Below are positions 8,535 to 18,870 of a stretch of DNA of 64,000 nt, piece by piece. Source of the DNA: Singulisphaera sp. GP187 (lineage in GTDB: Bacteria > Planctomycetota > Planctomycetia > Gemmatales > Gemmataceae); NCBI GenBank assembly GCA_945905925.1, contig CAMDQN010000003.1:34705-98704 (forward strand), in the 5' to 3' direction. A program made the position numbers and the translations under genes. Under the pieces are notes generated by a model. The model had not been told where the DNA came from. It did no database searches and saw only the letters and a list, made by a program, of their open reading frames with translations. Within the stretch, counting starts at the first letter, position 1, and every line of letters begins with the position of its first letter.

Positions 8535-10220
8535 ATGACCCGTTACAGTGTCGCGCTGGTGGTCTTCGCGTTCGTCGGTGCGACCGCGAGCGCGGCCGAA
8601 CCCGCTCGCCCCAACATCGTCGTCATCATGTCCGACGATATGGGGTTCTCGGACCTCGGTTGTTACGGCGGCGAGATCGCGACGCCCAACCTCGATGCGC
8701 TCGCGACCGGCGGTCTCCGGTTCACGCAGTTCTACAACATGGCCCGCTGCTGTCCGACGCGGGCGAGCTTGCTGACGGGCTTGTACCCGCACCAGGCTGG
8801 CATCGGGCACATGATGGACGACAAAGGCGCCGCGCACCCCGGCTATCGCGGCAACCTGAACACCTCATGCCGCACGATCGCCGAAGTGCTGCAGCCGGCC
8901 GGATACCGAACTTACGCGGTCGGAAAGTGGCACGTCACGCGGTTCGCCACGAAGGACGGGCCGAAAGACAACTGGCCGCTTTCGCGTGGCTTCGACCGCT
9001 ATTACGGCACGATTCACGGGGCCGGGAGCTTCTACGATCCCTCGTCGCTCGTGCGCGACGACACGATGATTTCGCCTTACGCGGACCCGGAGTACAAGCC
9101 CGCGACGTACTACTACACCGACGCGATTTCCGACCACGCGGTGACGTTCGTCGGGGACCACGCAAAGAACCACGCGAAGAACCCGTTCTTCATGTACGTG
9201 ACCTACACTGCGGCGCACTGGCCGATGCACGCGCTACCCGAGGACATCAAGAAGTACGCGGGCAAGTACGACGGCGGCTACGAACCAATACGCAAGGCGC
9301 GATTCGAGAAGGCCGCGAAGCTCGGCCTCATCGACGCGAAGCAGGGGATCAGCACGCAAGCCGGCGATTGGGACAAGGTAACCGACAAGAAGTGGGAAGC
9401 GGCGGGCATGGAAGTCTACGCGGCGATGATCGACCGCATGGATCAGGGCATCGGCAAGTTGATCGCGGAACTCAAGCGGACCGGGCAGTTCGAGAACACG
9501 CTCATCCTGTTCCTTCAGGACAACGGCGGATGCGCCGAACCGCAAGGGCGTACCGGGAACAAGGAGCACCCGAACATCGAGCGCCCGGAGAAGCCGACGT
9601 TCCCCGCGATGAAACCGGAAGAGTTCGCGGCGGGTGGCAGCGTGCCGAAGCAAACCCGCGACGGCTTCCCTGTGCGCATGGGACCGAAGGTGATGCCCGG
9701 CGCTGCCGATACCTACGTCGCTTACGGTCGCGGGTGGGCGAACGTGTCGAACACGCCGTTCCGCGAGTACAAGCACTGGATCCACGAAGGCGGCATCAGC
9801 ACGCCACTCATCGCGCACTGGCCGAGCGGCATCAGTACGAAAGGCGAACTCCGCAAACAACCGGGACATCTCATCGACATCGCCGCTACGTGTACCGACC
9901 TCGCGGGCGCGAAGTATCCGAAGGAGGCAACGCCGCTCGAAGGCCGGAGCCTCGTCGCGGCGTTCGCGAACAAACCCATCGACCGCGACGCGATCTTCTG
10001 GGAACACGAAGGGAACCGTGCGATTCGCGTCGGTGATTGGAAGTTGGTCAGCAAACACGGCGTCGCGTGGGAACTGTACGACCTGTCTAAGGACCGGGTC
10101 GAGGCGAACGATTTAGTCGCGAAGGAACCGGACCGCGTCAAGACGATGGCCGCGAAGTACGACGCCTGGGCGAAGCGCGCGAACGTCGAGCCGTGGCCGG
10201 TGGGCGGGCCGAAGAAGTAA
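8535..10220 (+). CDS. Arylsulfatase (type I sulfatase family), secreted
   Basis: Signal peptide; RPNIVVIMSDDMGFSDLGCYGGEIATPNLDALATGG; formylglycine motif CCPTRASLLTG; AVGKWH. Confidence 0.95.
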   Translation: MTRYSVALVVFAFVGATASAAEPARPNIVVIMSDDMGFSDLGCYGGEIATPNLDALATGGLRFTQFYNMARCCPTRASLLTGLYPHQAGIGHMMDDKGAAHPGYRGNLNTSCRTIAEVLQPAGYRTYAVGKWHVTRFATKDGPKDNWPLSRGFDRYYGTIHGAGSFYDPSSLVRDDTMISPYADPEYKPATYYYTDAISDHAVTFVGDHAKNHAKNPFFMYVTYTAAHWPMHALPEDIKKYAGKYDGGYEPIRKARFEKAAKLGLIDAKQGISTQAGDWDKVTDKKWEAAGMEVYAAMIDRMDQGIGKLIAELKRTGQFENTLILFLQDNGGCAEPQGRTGNKEHPNIERPEKPTFPAMKPEEFAAGGSVPKQTRDGFPVRMGPKVMPGAADTYVAYGRGWANVSNTPFREYKHWIHEGGISTPLIAHWPSGISTKGELRKQPGHLIDIAATCTDLAGAKYPKEATPLEGRSLVAAFANKPIDRDAIFWEHEGNRAIRVGDWKLVSKHGVAWELYDLSKDRVEANDLVAKEPDRVKTMAAKYDAWAKRANVEPWPVGGPKK

Positions 10221-10228
10221 CCCGCGTG

Positions 10229-11808
10229 CTACTCTGTTCGAGCCTTCCGAATCGCGGTGGCATCGAGGTCGAGCCGGTAGAGCACCTGGTTGTAGTTGTA
10301 CCGCGGCGTGCGATCGGGGTTCCCGGAGAAGTCGTTCGTGTACGTCCCCTCGAAGTGAATCGCGCGCCCGCCGTCACGGTCGAGGAACGAGTGGTGACAC
10401 ACGTTGTAAAAGGTCTGCCGGTCGTGGGTGACGACCTTCACGGCGTGCGCGAACGGCCCGGTCGGATGTGGCGCTTCGGCATACCACACCTCACCCAACA
10501 GCGACGACTTCCCGCCGATCTGCCCAGCGACCAATACCCACGCCTTGCGGTGTTCGTTCCATCGGACCGAACCGCTGTGCAGCACCACTCGCTCGGTCGG
10601 TGTGTCCGCGTCGGCCGGGCAGAACCGGGCGTGCGCGGGCTTCACCTTCCCGGCCTTCACCCAACCGTGTTCCAGTTTTGAATCGACCGGCGGCAGATCC
10701 TTCTGCCACCGCCACGCGGGTTTGCCGTCCGCGTTCACGTTCGGTTCCGGCTTGCCATCAGCAGCTTTCGCGCAGGTGAACGCTTCGTATTTGTCGGGGT
10801 CGAGCACATCCTTGAGGTTCGCCGGCACGCGGACGTTCGGGTTCGGGCTGCCGAACAGGAGCCACTTCGTGCCAGACTCCTCGTGCGTGATCGGGTGCCC
10901 GCGGGGGTGGCGCCATGTCTCGGTCAGCGGCAGTTGCTTGACCGACTCGAAGACGGCCTTCGTGTCGTTGAATACCGCGACGCCGTGTTCGAGTTCGCCC
11001 GTCAGCCCCTTCCGCCGCGAGTAGTGACCGACCAGCCGCTCGACTCCCTTCTCGTCCGGGACGACAAACACCCCAAAGATCCACACCACGCCTTCGGGCC
11101 GTTCCGCGAGCGGCATCATGGCGCGGGCGAACCCGGTTTTGGGATCGACGAAGTAGTCGAACGCGATGCCCGCAGCCGGTTCGGATTCGGGCTTCTTCGG
11201 GTCGGGAACCGCGGTGGTCGCGCCGGCCATGCGGAACAGCCCGAGCGGGTACTCCATTCGCTGGGTGTCGCCCCAGAACCAGTACACCTTGTTCTTGTAA
11301 ACGGTCGCTTGAATTGAGTCCTGCCCGGCGACGTTCCCCGGGTGCGTCGAGTCCGGGCGCGGCACCTTGTGCCCGAGTAAGAGCGTGTCGCGGTAGAGGC
11401 CTTCGCCGGTGAGCCGACACAACCGCTCCGCGATGTTCTTGCGCGTGATCTTGATTTCGGCCACCTGTCCGGCCTGCGGCTTGACCTTCACCCCGGCGAA
11501 CCCGAACCCGTCCTTCTTCGCCTCGTACCCGTGGCTGCGGACCGTGAGGAATATCTCGCGGTCCATCAGGCCCGGCTCGCGGAACGCGACTCGCCCGGCG
11601 CTGTCGGTGACGAACTTCAGGCTGTTCACCGTCTCCAATTCGACGAGCGGAACGCCCCGCCCGGTGGCCGCGTCGATGACCCGGATTTCGGCGTAGCCCT
11701 GCCCCTTCGCGGGAACGGGATCATCGGAGCGCGCCCCCGCACCGACGAGCAGAGCGAGGAGACACGCCGTTCCACCGACGTCCACGTACCGGATCGCACG
11801 ATGACTCA
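10229..11808 (-). CDS. Hypothetical secreted protein, possible beta-propeller/glycoside-hydrolase-like fold
   Basis: GTG start (GTGAGTCATCGTGCG) with a hydrophobic leader; carboxypeptidase-regulatory-like N-terminus (YAEIRVIDAATGRGVPLVELETVNSLKFVTDSAGRVAFREP); repeated W/Y-rich segments. Family not identified. Confidence 0.65.
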
Positions 11809-12052
11809 CGAGCCGACCTCCCCAGCAGTTCAACAGAGTAATGCCCCAGACAAGACCGCCACGGTGCACGCCTCAGTGAGTTCGTTGAGCTACTGTACAA
11901 GTCGCCGAACGTCTCGACGCGGTGCGGGAAATCGGTCCGGTGGATGCAGGACCGCTGCGGGTGTACGGTGCCGGTTACGCTCCTACAATCGATAGCAGAG
12001 GGCCAATAACAACCTCAGCGTCTTCGCCTCACTCGCACACTGCGGGCTTACC

Positions 12053-12643
12053 ATGACCGATGCCGAACAGCGGTTACTGAAAATCCTTAAAGAACGGTCG
12101 TTCAAGCGAGCCGCGCCGGGCGAACTGTTTACCCTCGCATCGGGCGAAAAGAGCGAATACTTCATCGACGGGAAGATGACCGCGGTTTCCGCCGAGGGCG
12201 CCGAACTCATCGGCGAAGTGCTCTACGAGTGGACGAAGGACTTGGGCATCGACGCCATCGGCGGGTTGCAGGTCGGCGCGGTCCCGCTCATCACGTCCGC
12301 GGTCATCAGTTTCGCACGCCACGGCCAACCGATCGAAGGGTTCTGGGTGCGCGAAGAAGTGAAGGATCACGGCACAAAGAAGCAAATCGAGGGTGGTCTC
12401 AAGAAGGGCATGCGGGTCGTCATCGTGGACGACGTGTTCACGAAGGGCGGGTCGGCGCTCAAGGCGTCACAGGCGGCCCGCGACTTCGGCTGCGAGGTGG
12501 TCCTCGTCCTGGCGCTGGTGGACCGACTCCGCGGCGCGCGGGCGCTGTTCCGCGAGAACGGTATCGAGAACTACGCACGCGTCTTCACCATCCGGCAGTT
12601 CGGTATCGACGTACCCGACGACGTTCCAGCCGTTGCTCGCTGA
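12053..12643 (+). CDS. pyrE: Orotate phosphoribosyltransferase
   Basis: PRPP-binding motif VVIVDDVFTKGGSALKA; FTLASGEKSEYFIDGKMTAVSAEGAELIGEVLYE; GGLQVGAVPLITSAV. Confidence 0.92.
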   Translation: MTDAEQRLLKILKERSFKRAAPGELFTLASGEKSEYFIDGKMTAVSAEGAELIGEVLYEWTKDLGIDAIGGLQVGAVPLITSAVISFARHGQPIEGFWVREEVKDHGTKKQIEGGLKKGMRVVIVDDVFTKGGSALKASQAARDFGCEVVLVLALVDRLRGARALFRENGIENYARVFTIRQFGIDVPDDVPAVAR

Positions 12644-12888
12644 TCCGGCGTTCGTGCCGGTCAAATCAAGACCACCTCCGACCTTTACGACCGGTGGTTC
12701 GCGAATGCGATCGATACACTGTCGTTCGTCTTCCGCAACTCCACCGGCGCGAGGCTCCTAACGGTCTCCAATTCGCGTGGCGGCTCTGACGTGCAGTTTG
12801 TACTCGACGAGGTTATATTCTTTGATGCCGGAAAACCCGGCAACCGCTGATTCGCACCCACCCGCCTCACTCCCCTCACGGTGCTGCC

Positions 12889-15864
12889 ATGCTGAAGCGA
12901 TACCTCCCCGTCGCGCTGTGCGTGTCGTTCGCCGCGATGCTGCTGGCAGCGCCGCCGGACCCGGCGCTGCCAGCGCCGAGGATCGACCCGGTGCCGAAGT
13001 CGCTCGCGTCTGACAAGACGGTGAAGATCGACTACGACATCGTCTACGTCCGCGCGCCGCGGTTCGTGATGAAGAACGGGAAGGAGCGCCCGTCCGCGTG
13101 GCCAGAGATCGGACACCCGACGAACATCGACGCAGGCTATGACCTCATGCTGCTCCACCCAGACGGCACGGAGGAAGTGCTTGTCGAAGGCCGCGAAGGT
13201 TCGATCGCGGACCCGTATGTGTCGTTTGACGGGGAGACGGTCTACTACGCGTGGTTCTATCTCGGCAGCCTCGGCACCGGATCGGACATCTACAAGGTCC
13301 ACGTCAAGACCAAGAAGATCGAACGACTCACGTTTCAGGAGTCCACGCCGAACACCGGCTGCGACGCGTTCAGGGAAGGCAAACAGGTGCAAGCGAATCC
13401 GCCGTTCGGCCGCGGCGTGTTCAACCTCGGCCCGTGTCCGCTGCCGGGCGGGCGGCTCGCGTTCACCAGCACTCGCGATCAGGTGAAGGTGCCGCGCGGC
13501 TACCCGCGCGTCGCGAACCAGCTCTTCACGATGGACACCGACGGCGCGAACGTCGAGAAGATCGGGCACATCAACGTCGGCAGCGCGCTGCACCCGGTCA
13601 TCCTGAAGGACGGCCGCGTCATTTTCAGTTCGCTGGAATCGCAGGGCGTCCACGGTAGCATCGCGTGGGGCATCTGGAGCATCCACCCAGACGGCACCAA
13701 CTGGAACCCGGTGGTGAGCGCGCTGTACGGTTCCGGCGGCGCTGACGACGGCTTCCACTTCCAGAGCCAACTGTCCGACGAGAGCCTTGTCATCGAACTC
13801 TATTACAACCAGAACACGCTCGGTTTCGGCACGTTCTTCAAGATGCCGCCGAAGACACCGGACGGCGTGCCGCCGTTCGGCTCCGCGCACAACCCGTCGG
13901 TCACCACGAAGGAACACGGCTGGGAAGTACCGAAGATGTACATGCGCGGTCGCGGCACGTTCCGCATGCCGTTCCAGCCCTACGGAATGGAAGTCCTGAC
14001 GCGATTCACGCACGGTAGCGACACGCCGGCGCCGCTCTCCGATCTGAGCGACCCGAAGTCGGTGCGCGTCGGCAAGCTCACGCACCCGTGCGGCGCGCCG
14101 GATAATCACTTGCTCACGGTGTGGTCGTCAGGGTCGATGCCGAGTGCGAATCGCGGCCCGATCCCCTACGACGACCCGCTCGACGCCGGTCTCTATCTGA
14201 TCAAAGGCGGGAAGACCGTGGACGAACCTGGGCAGATGCTCGTGATCAAGAACGATCCGAAATACAACGAGCAGTGGCCGCGCCCGCTCGTGTCGTACAA
14301 GCGCATCTATGGCGTGGACGAACCGAAGAAGCTCACCCCGGTCACCAACAACGGCAAGGCGTCTAAACACCTGCCGGAAGGCACGCCGTTCGGATTGGTC
14401 GGCACGTCGAGCATGTACAAGCGCGAATCGTTCCCGCGCGGCGCGGTGCCGAAAGGTAGCGTGACCGCGGTGGGCGACCCGTACAACGCGTTCTCGCACA
14501 GCATGGGCAGCCCGTACAACTGGGGCGGTCAAGGCGCCGACGCCGGGCTATACGAGAACAGCGACATCCACGCGGTGCGCATCCTCGCGATGGAACCGGC
14601 CACGCTTCCGGTCGCGGGGCGATTCTACAACCACGCCTGGGAGCGGCTCCGCATCCTCGGCGAAATCCCGGTGCGCAAGTTCGAGAAAGACGGCAAACAA
14701 CCGCTCGACCCGGACGGGAACCCGGACACCAGCTTCCTCGCGAAGATCCCGGCGGATGTCGCGTTCACATTCCAGACGATCGACAAGGACGGGATGGTGC
14801 TGAACATGGCGCAGACCTGGCATCAGGTGCGCCCCGGCGAGGTGCGGAACGACTGCGGCGGGTGCCACGCTCACTCCCAGAAGCCGACCGACTTCAATCT
14901 CACACGCGCGTCGAAACCGGAGTACGCGGTGTTCGATCTCACGAAGCACACGCCGCTACTCACCACGAAGGCAAAGGACGAGTCCAAGCAACACTGGGAC
15001 ACGAAGGACGAAACCGGCGTGCGATTCGACAAGACCGTGAAGGACGTGGAGTACCACCGCGACATCAAGCCGATCTTCGCGCGGAGTTGCGTCGCGTGTC
15101 ACAGCGGCAAGCTCGACGAACCGGCCGGGAAGCTCGTGCTCGACGACGACAAGTTGGTGGAAGGACCGCGCTGGGATTTGGGCAACGCGGGTCCGCTGCC
15201 GGCGACGTATAACGCGCTCGCGGGCAACTACATCGGCGTGACGAAGTACGTTCGCGGGTTCCAGGCACGCCGCAGCCCGCTCGTCTGGAAGGTGTTCGGC
15301 AAGCGACTCGATGGCTTCCCCGCGGAGGCGCCGAAGGGCAAGGAAGGGATCCACAAACAGATTCTCGCGCAGGGCGATTTCAAGGGAAGCATCATGCCGC
15401 CGCCGGACGCGGTGAAAGCGGGCAAGGTGTTGCCGCTCTCCGACGAAGACCGCCGCACACTGGTGCGGTGGATCGACCTCGGCGCGCCGATCGATAAGAC
15501 GTTCGACCCGAAGAAGCCAACCGATCGCGGGAGCGGGTGGATGTTCGACGACCAGCGACCGACGCTCACGCTCACTTCACCGCTGCCCGGTGTGAACGGC
15601 AAACTATCGCGCATTCTGATCGGGATGCACGACTTCGGCACCGGCCTCGATCCCGTGAGCTTCACGGTCACCGCAGACTTCGACATTGCGGGCGTAGAAC
15701 TGGGCCAGAACATCGCGCCGCGATTCAAGCTCGTGGGTGATGGCGTGTGGGAGTGGACGTTGCCGCAGCCGATCGCGGGCCTGAACACCGGCACGCTAAC
15801 GGTTTCGGTACAGGACAAGCAGGGCAACCGCACGAAGATCATCCGCCGGTTCTCGGTCAAGTAA
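12889..15864 (+). CDS. Secreted protein with WD40/PD40-like N-terminal region and two c-type heme motifs (hydrazine synthase alpha-like family, tentative)
   Basis: Signal peptide; repeated VDGETVYYAWFYLG/LFTMDTDGANVEKIGH-type blades; CxxCH motifs DCGGCHAHS and SCVACHSGK. Confidence 0.65.
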   Translation: MLKRYLPVALCVSFAAMLLAAPPDPALPAPRIDPVPKSLASDKTVKIDYDIVYVRAPRFVMKNGKERPSAWPEIGHPTNIDAGYDLMLLHPDGTEEVLVEGREGSIADPYVSFDGETVYYAWFYLGSLGTGSDIYKVHVKTKKIERLTFQESTPNTGCDAFREGKQVQANPPFGRGVFNLGPCPLPGGRLAFTSTRDQVKVPRGYPRVANQLFTMDTDGANVEKIGHINVGSALHPVILKDGRVIFSSLESQGVHGSIAWGIWSIHPDGTNWNPVVSALYGSGGADDGFHFQSQLSDESLVIELYYNQNTLGFGTFFKMPPKTPDGVPPFGSAHNPSVTTKEHGWEVPKMYMRGRGTFRMPFQPYGMEVLTRFTHGSDTPAPLSDLSDPKSVRVGKLTHPCGAPDNHLLTVWSSGSMPSANRGPIPYDDPLDAGLYLIKGGKTVDEPGQMLVIKNDPKYNEQWPRPLVSYKRIYGVDEPKKLTPVTNNGKASKHLPEGTPFGLVGTSSMYKRESFPRGAVPKGSVTAVGDPYNAFSHSMGSPYNWGGQGADAGLYENSDIHAVRILAMEPATLPVAGRFYNHAWERLRILGEIPVRKFEKDGKQPLDPDGNPDTSFLAKIPADVAFTFQTIDKDGMVLNMAQTWHQVRPGEVRNDCGGCHAHSQKPTDFNLTRASKPEYAVFDLTKHTPLLTTKAKDESKQHWDTKDETGVRFDKTVKDVEYHRDIKPIFARSCVACHSGKLDEPAGKLVLDDDKLVEGPRWDLGNAGPLPATYNALAGNYIGVTKYVRGFQARRSPLVWKVFGKRLDGFPAEAPKGKEGIHKQILAQGDFKGSIMPPPDAVKAGKVLPLSDEDRRTLVRWIDLGAPIDKTFDPKKPTDRGSGWMFDDQRPTLTLTSPLPGVNGKLSRILIGMHDFGTGLDPVSFTVTADFDIAGVELGQNIAPRFKLVGDGVWEWTLPQPIAGLNTGTLTVSVQDKQGNRTKIIRRFSVK

Positions 15865-15867
15865 CCG

Positions 15868-15890
15868 GTAGGCACGCGCCATGTGCCTAC
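15868..15890 (+). terminator. Short hairpin 4 nt after a stop codon (possible terminator)
   Basis: GTAGGCAC-gcgccat-GTGCCTAC; no U-tract. Confidence 0.4.
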
Positions 15891-16169
15891 TCGCGGCGGG
15901 TGTGGAAGAGCCAACGCAGATTCGGAGGCATTCAGGCCGTCCGTCAGTGGGCGAGCAGTACGACCTGGGAAAACTGCTGGACAGACTGTCGATACCGACG
16001 GGACGCGAGAGGCTACGACGACTGTTGCGCGCCGCGCACCCGGTCCGAGTACCGGGCGCGCATAAAATACGGCAGAGACCACAGAACACACGCTGAGCGC
16101 AACTGCCAAACTTACGCTCAGGTGTCAACCAAACGCGACGCCGTTCCTGAAACCGCAGTCCCGGCGCGG

Positions 16170-18416
16170 TCACTTCATTTGCTTGATCCAGTCGTGAATC
16201 AGTTTCACCGCGGGTTCGTCCACCTTGTTCGACGCGATGTGCGGCATCCGCCCCAACCCGGTCAGCGTCATGCGGTGGTAGATCATCGACCGCGCCGGGT
16301 CTCCCGGCACGAGGATACGCGGCTCCTTGATGTCGAACGTACCTTGACCGGGCTTCACGTCCAGCACGCCGAGGTCTTTCACCGCGAGCGTTGAAAGAAG
16401 CTGGAACTCCGCGTTCCCGCCGCCCCACTTGCGGTGGCAGTGGCTGCAGTTCGCGTGCAGGTAAGCACGGGCGCGATCGTCGAGACTCGCCTTTTCGTCG
16501 CGGTAGTCCGCGAGTTTCGTGAGTTTCTCCGGCGCGATCGGGAGCTTCTTCGCGAACATGCCGATGTGGTCGAGCGTTGCGAGTTGGTTCGCGACCACAC
16601 CACCGTAGTTGTGGTCGCGGTTCATCTGCGCGGTGTTCACGCCCAGCGCGTACTTCGCAGTTACCGTGTGGCACATGTTGCACTCGGCGCGGCTCGGGAA
16701 GTGCCACTTCTGCTTCGCTTCGCCGGCGGCGGTTTTCACCGTGTACTCGCGGTCCACGCCGTTCTTGTCGGCGAGCTCCGCGTCGGTGTCCTCGTCGTTC
16801 CAGATGTACGTGTAGCCGTTCCACACCTGATCGCCGTACTCCTCCGTTCCGCCCAACACGGACGCGACAAGCAACCGTGTTTCGAGCCGCTTCTTGCCTC
16901 GTGCGGTTTCGAGCGCAAAAGTTTTCACGAGAACGGTGCCGTTCGGGAATCGCCAGCCTGGGACCGAACCCGGCGCCGGCTGCGGGTAGGTGATTGTCTC
17001 GAACTCGATCTTCGCCGCGCCCGGAATCGCGATGAACCGCTCCTTGCTCGCGCCGTCGGACCACAACTCGGAGTTCACCGAGTACGGGATTAGTCCCTTC
17101 TCTGGTGTGTGATCCTTCGTGGACGCGAACAGCCCGGTTTGGCTCAGTTTGCGCGGGAACTCGCCAACCGACTCGACCTTCGGCGCGAGCGCGAACTGGT
17201 AGATGCCGCCGTCGATGAAGTTGAGCGCGTACACCTCGCCGTCGTGGTCCTGCCCCCATGCGACGATGCGCAGGTTCGTCTTCGCGAGTTCCTTGTGTTC
17301 GGTCACGCGGGCCGCCTTCGCGTCGTACTTAAGCATCCACGTGCGCCCGGTGTCGAAGTCGCCGTAAACGTACGCGCCCTTCAGCCCCGCGTGCTTCTTA
17401 CCGTGGTAGACGAAGCCGCCGGTGATCGAGCGCGCCTCGGTGTGGTGGTGCTCAACGACCGGCTTCAGGATCGGCGTCGGCCCCTTCTTCCGCTCCGGAC
17501 GGAACGCGTGGCTACCCTCATTCACGCTCCACCCGTAGTTGCCGCCTTTCCCGATCTTGTACACCGACTCCCACAAATCCTGGCCAATCTCGCCGGCCCA
17601 CAGGTCGCCGGTCGCGGTGTCGAAGCTGATCTTCCAGCTTTGCCGGATGCCGTAAGCCCAAATCTCGCCGCGTGCGTCCTTCGTGCTGATGAACGGGTTG
17701 TCCTTCGGGATCGCGTACCCTTTGCCGGCGTCTTGCTTGTCCACATCGATGCGGAGAATCTTGCCGAGTACGGTGGTGACGTCCTGGCCGGTCTGGAGGC
17801 TGTCCGCGATGCCGCTGCCGTCGCCGGTGGAGATGTAGAGGAAACCGTCCGGGCCGAATCGGAGACACCCGCCGTTGTGCCCACCGTTGGGCCAGGTGAA
17901 GATCACCTTCTCGCTCTTGGTGTCGGCGGTCATCTTGTCGCGGTCTGCGGTGTAGCGGACAAGCCGGGTGCCGGTGGGTGACTCCTTGCTGCCATCGACC
18001 ACTTCCGACAGGTACAGGTAGCCGTTCTCCGCGAACTTCGGATGGAGAATGACGCCGTAGATGGTGTGCTTCACGTCGAGGACGAGTTTCTTCTCGGCCT
18101 TTGTTGGGTCCATGTCGAAAGTGTAAATCTTGCCCGACCGCTCCGCGATCACCCACTGCTTCTTACCCGGCACTGCGGTCAGTTCGAGCGCCTCGTTGAA
18201 GGTGATTTTGGGGTAGGTCTTCACCATCGTGTACGGGTTGGGCGGTTCCGGTGAACCAACGACCTTCGACTTGGTCCACGGCTCGCGTTTCTCGATGCCG
18301 GTGGCTTTACGCACCGGTTCGGGGTCGGCCGGTTTCGCGGCGGTGTTCGGAATGAAAAGGTACGCGGTGCCTACGACCAGCGCGGCCGCTGTCGCGGCCC
18401 ACAACATGACACGCAT
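16170..18416 (-). CDS. PQQ-dependent sugar dehydrogenase (GSDH-like) fused to a C-terminal c-type cytochrome-like region
   Basis: LYLSEVVDGSKESPTGTRLVRYTADRD, NGGHNGGCLRFGPDGFLYISTGDGSG, IWAYGIRQSWKISFDTATGDLWAGEIGQD..VYKIGKGGNYGW; C-terminal AECNMCHT and NCSHCHRKWGG. Confidence 0.85.
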   Translation of the reverse strand: MRVMLWAATAAALVVGTAYLFIPNTAAKPADPEPVRKATGIEKREPWTKSKVVGSPEPPNPYTMVKTYPKITFNEALELTAVPGKKQWVIAERSGKIYTFDMDPTKAEKKLVLDVKHTIYGVILHPKFAENGYLYLSEVVDGSKESPTGTRLVRYTADRDKMTADTKSEKVIFTWPNGGHNGGCLRFGPDGFLYISTGDGSGIADSLQTGQDVTTVLGKILRIDVDKQDAGKGYAIPKDNPFISTKDARGEIWAYGIRQSWKISFDTATGDLWAGEIGQDLWESVYKIGKGGNYGWSVNEGSHAFRPERKKGPTPILKPVVEHHHTEARSITGGFVYHGKKHAGLKGAYVYGDFDTGRTWMLKYDAKAARVTEHKELAKTNLRIVAWGQDHDGEVYALNFIDGGIYQFALAPKVESVGEFPRKLSQTGLFASTKDHTPEKGLIPYSVNSELWSDGASKERFIAIPGAAKIEFETITYPQPAPGSVPGWRFPNGTVLVKTFALETARGKKRLETRLLVASVLGGTEEYGDQVWNGYTYIWNDEDTDAELADKNGVDREYTVKTAAGEAKQKWHFPSRAECNMCHTVTAKYALGVNTAQMNRDHNYGGVVANQLATLDHIGMFAKKLPIAPEKLTKLADYRDEKASLDDRARAYLHANCSHCHRKWGGGNAEFQLLSTLAVKDLGVLDVKPGQGTFDIKEPRILVPGDPARSMIYHRMTLTGLGRMPHIASNKVDEPAVKLIHDWIKQMK

Positions 18417-18505
18417 TGAGAGTTCCTTCGAGAGGGTTCAGGGGAGTGGCCACACTGTAACCACTCGGAGCGCAAGATGCACGCCGGGAGCGCACTTTTC
18501 ACGCG

Positions 18506-18533
18506 TTGCCGCGGGGGCGAGTGTTGCTATGTT
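18506..18533 (+). promoter_or_regulatory. Possible sigma70-type promoter for the riboswitch leader
   Basis: TTGCCG-16 nt-TATGTT, about 12 nt upstream of riboswitch P1. By-eye match only. Confidence 0.3.
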
Positions 18534-18544
18534 GAATTTTGCCT

Positions 18545-18717
18545 GATGGGTTCCGGGTCGGTTTTTCCGACGCGGACGAAAAGGGAAGCCGGTGCGATTC
18601 CGGCGCAGGGCCGCTGCTGTGTTCGGCCAGAGCTTCGCGCTACCACGCCACTGCGGACGACCGCGGGAAGGCCGCGCGAGGCTCGCCAAGAGCCGTAAGC
18701 CAGAAGACCTGCCCATC
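18545..18717 (+). promoter_or_regulatory. Cobalamin (B12) riboswitch
   Basis: Conserved core elements in order: AAAAGGGAAGCCGGTGCGATTCCGGCGCAGGGCCGC, CGCCACTG, GGGAAGGC, and B12 box GTAAGCCAGAAGACCTGCC. P1 closes as GATGGG (18545-18550) with CCCATC (18712-18717). Confidence 0.9.
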
Positions 18718-18870
18718 GGGTGACATTCCATCGTTCGTGGCCCCGGACCGGGCTGCTGAACGGGCCGGTCTTTCCTCGCCCCGCTGCACGTGCAGCACCC
18801 GCCCCGTTTCCGCGCTCTGGTTCGCGCCCGAACTCACCACTCGCCCGACCCGGCGAGAAGGAGCGAACCC

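Noticed and set aside
5745-8837. 1030-aa minus-strand ORF antisense to ppdK
   Set aside because: The opposite strand encodes an unambiguous PPDK. The antisense product is His/Arg/Asp/Val-rich and domain-free, typical of shadow ORFs caused by GC-rich codon bias.
12685-14109. 474-aa minus-strand ORF opposite the di-CxxCH protein
   Set aside because: No motifs, Arg/Val/His-rich shadow composition, and the sense strand has a signal peptide plus heme motifs.
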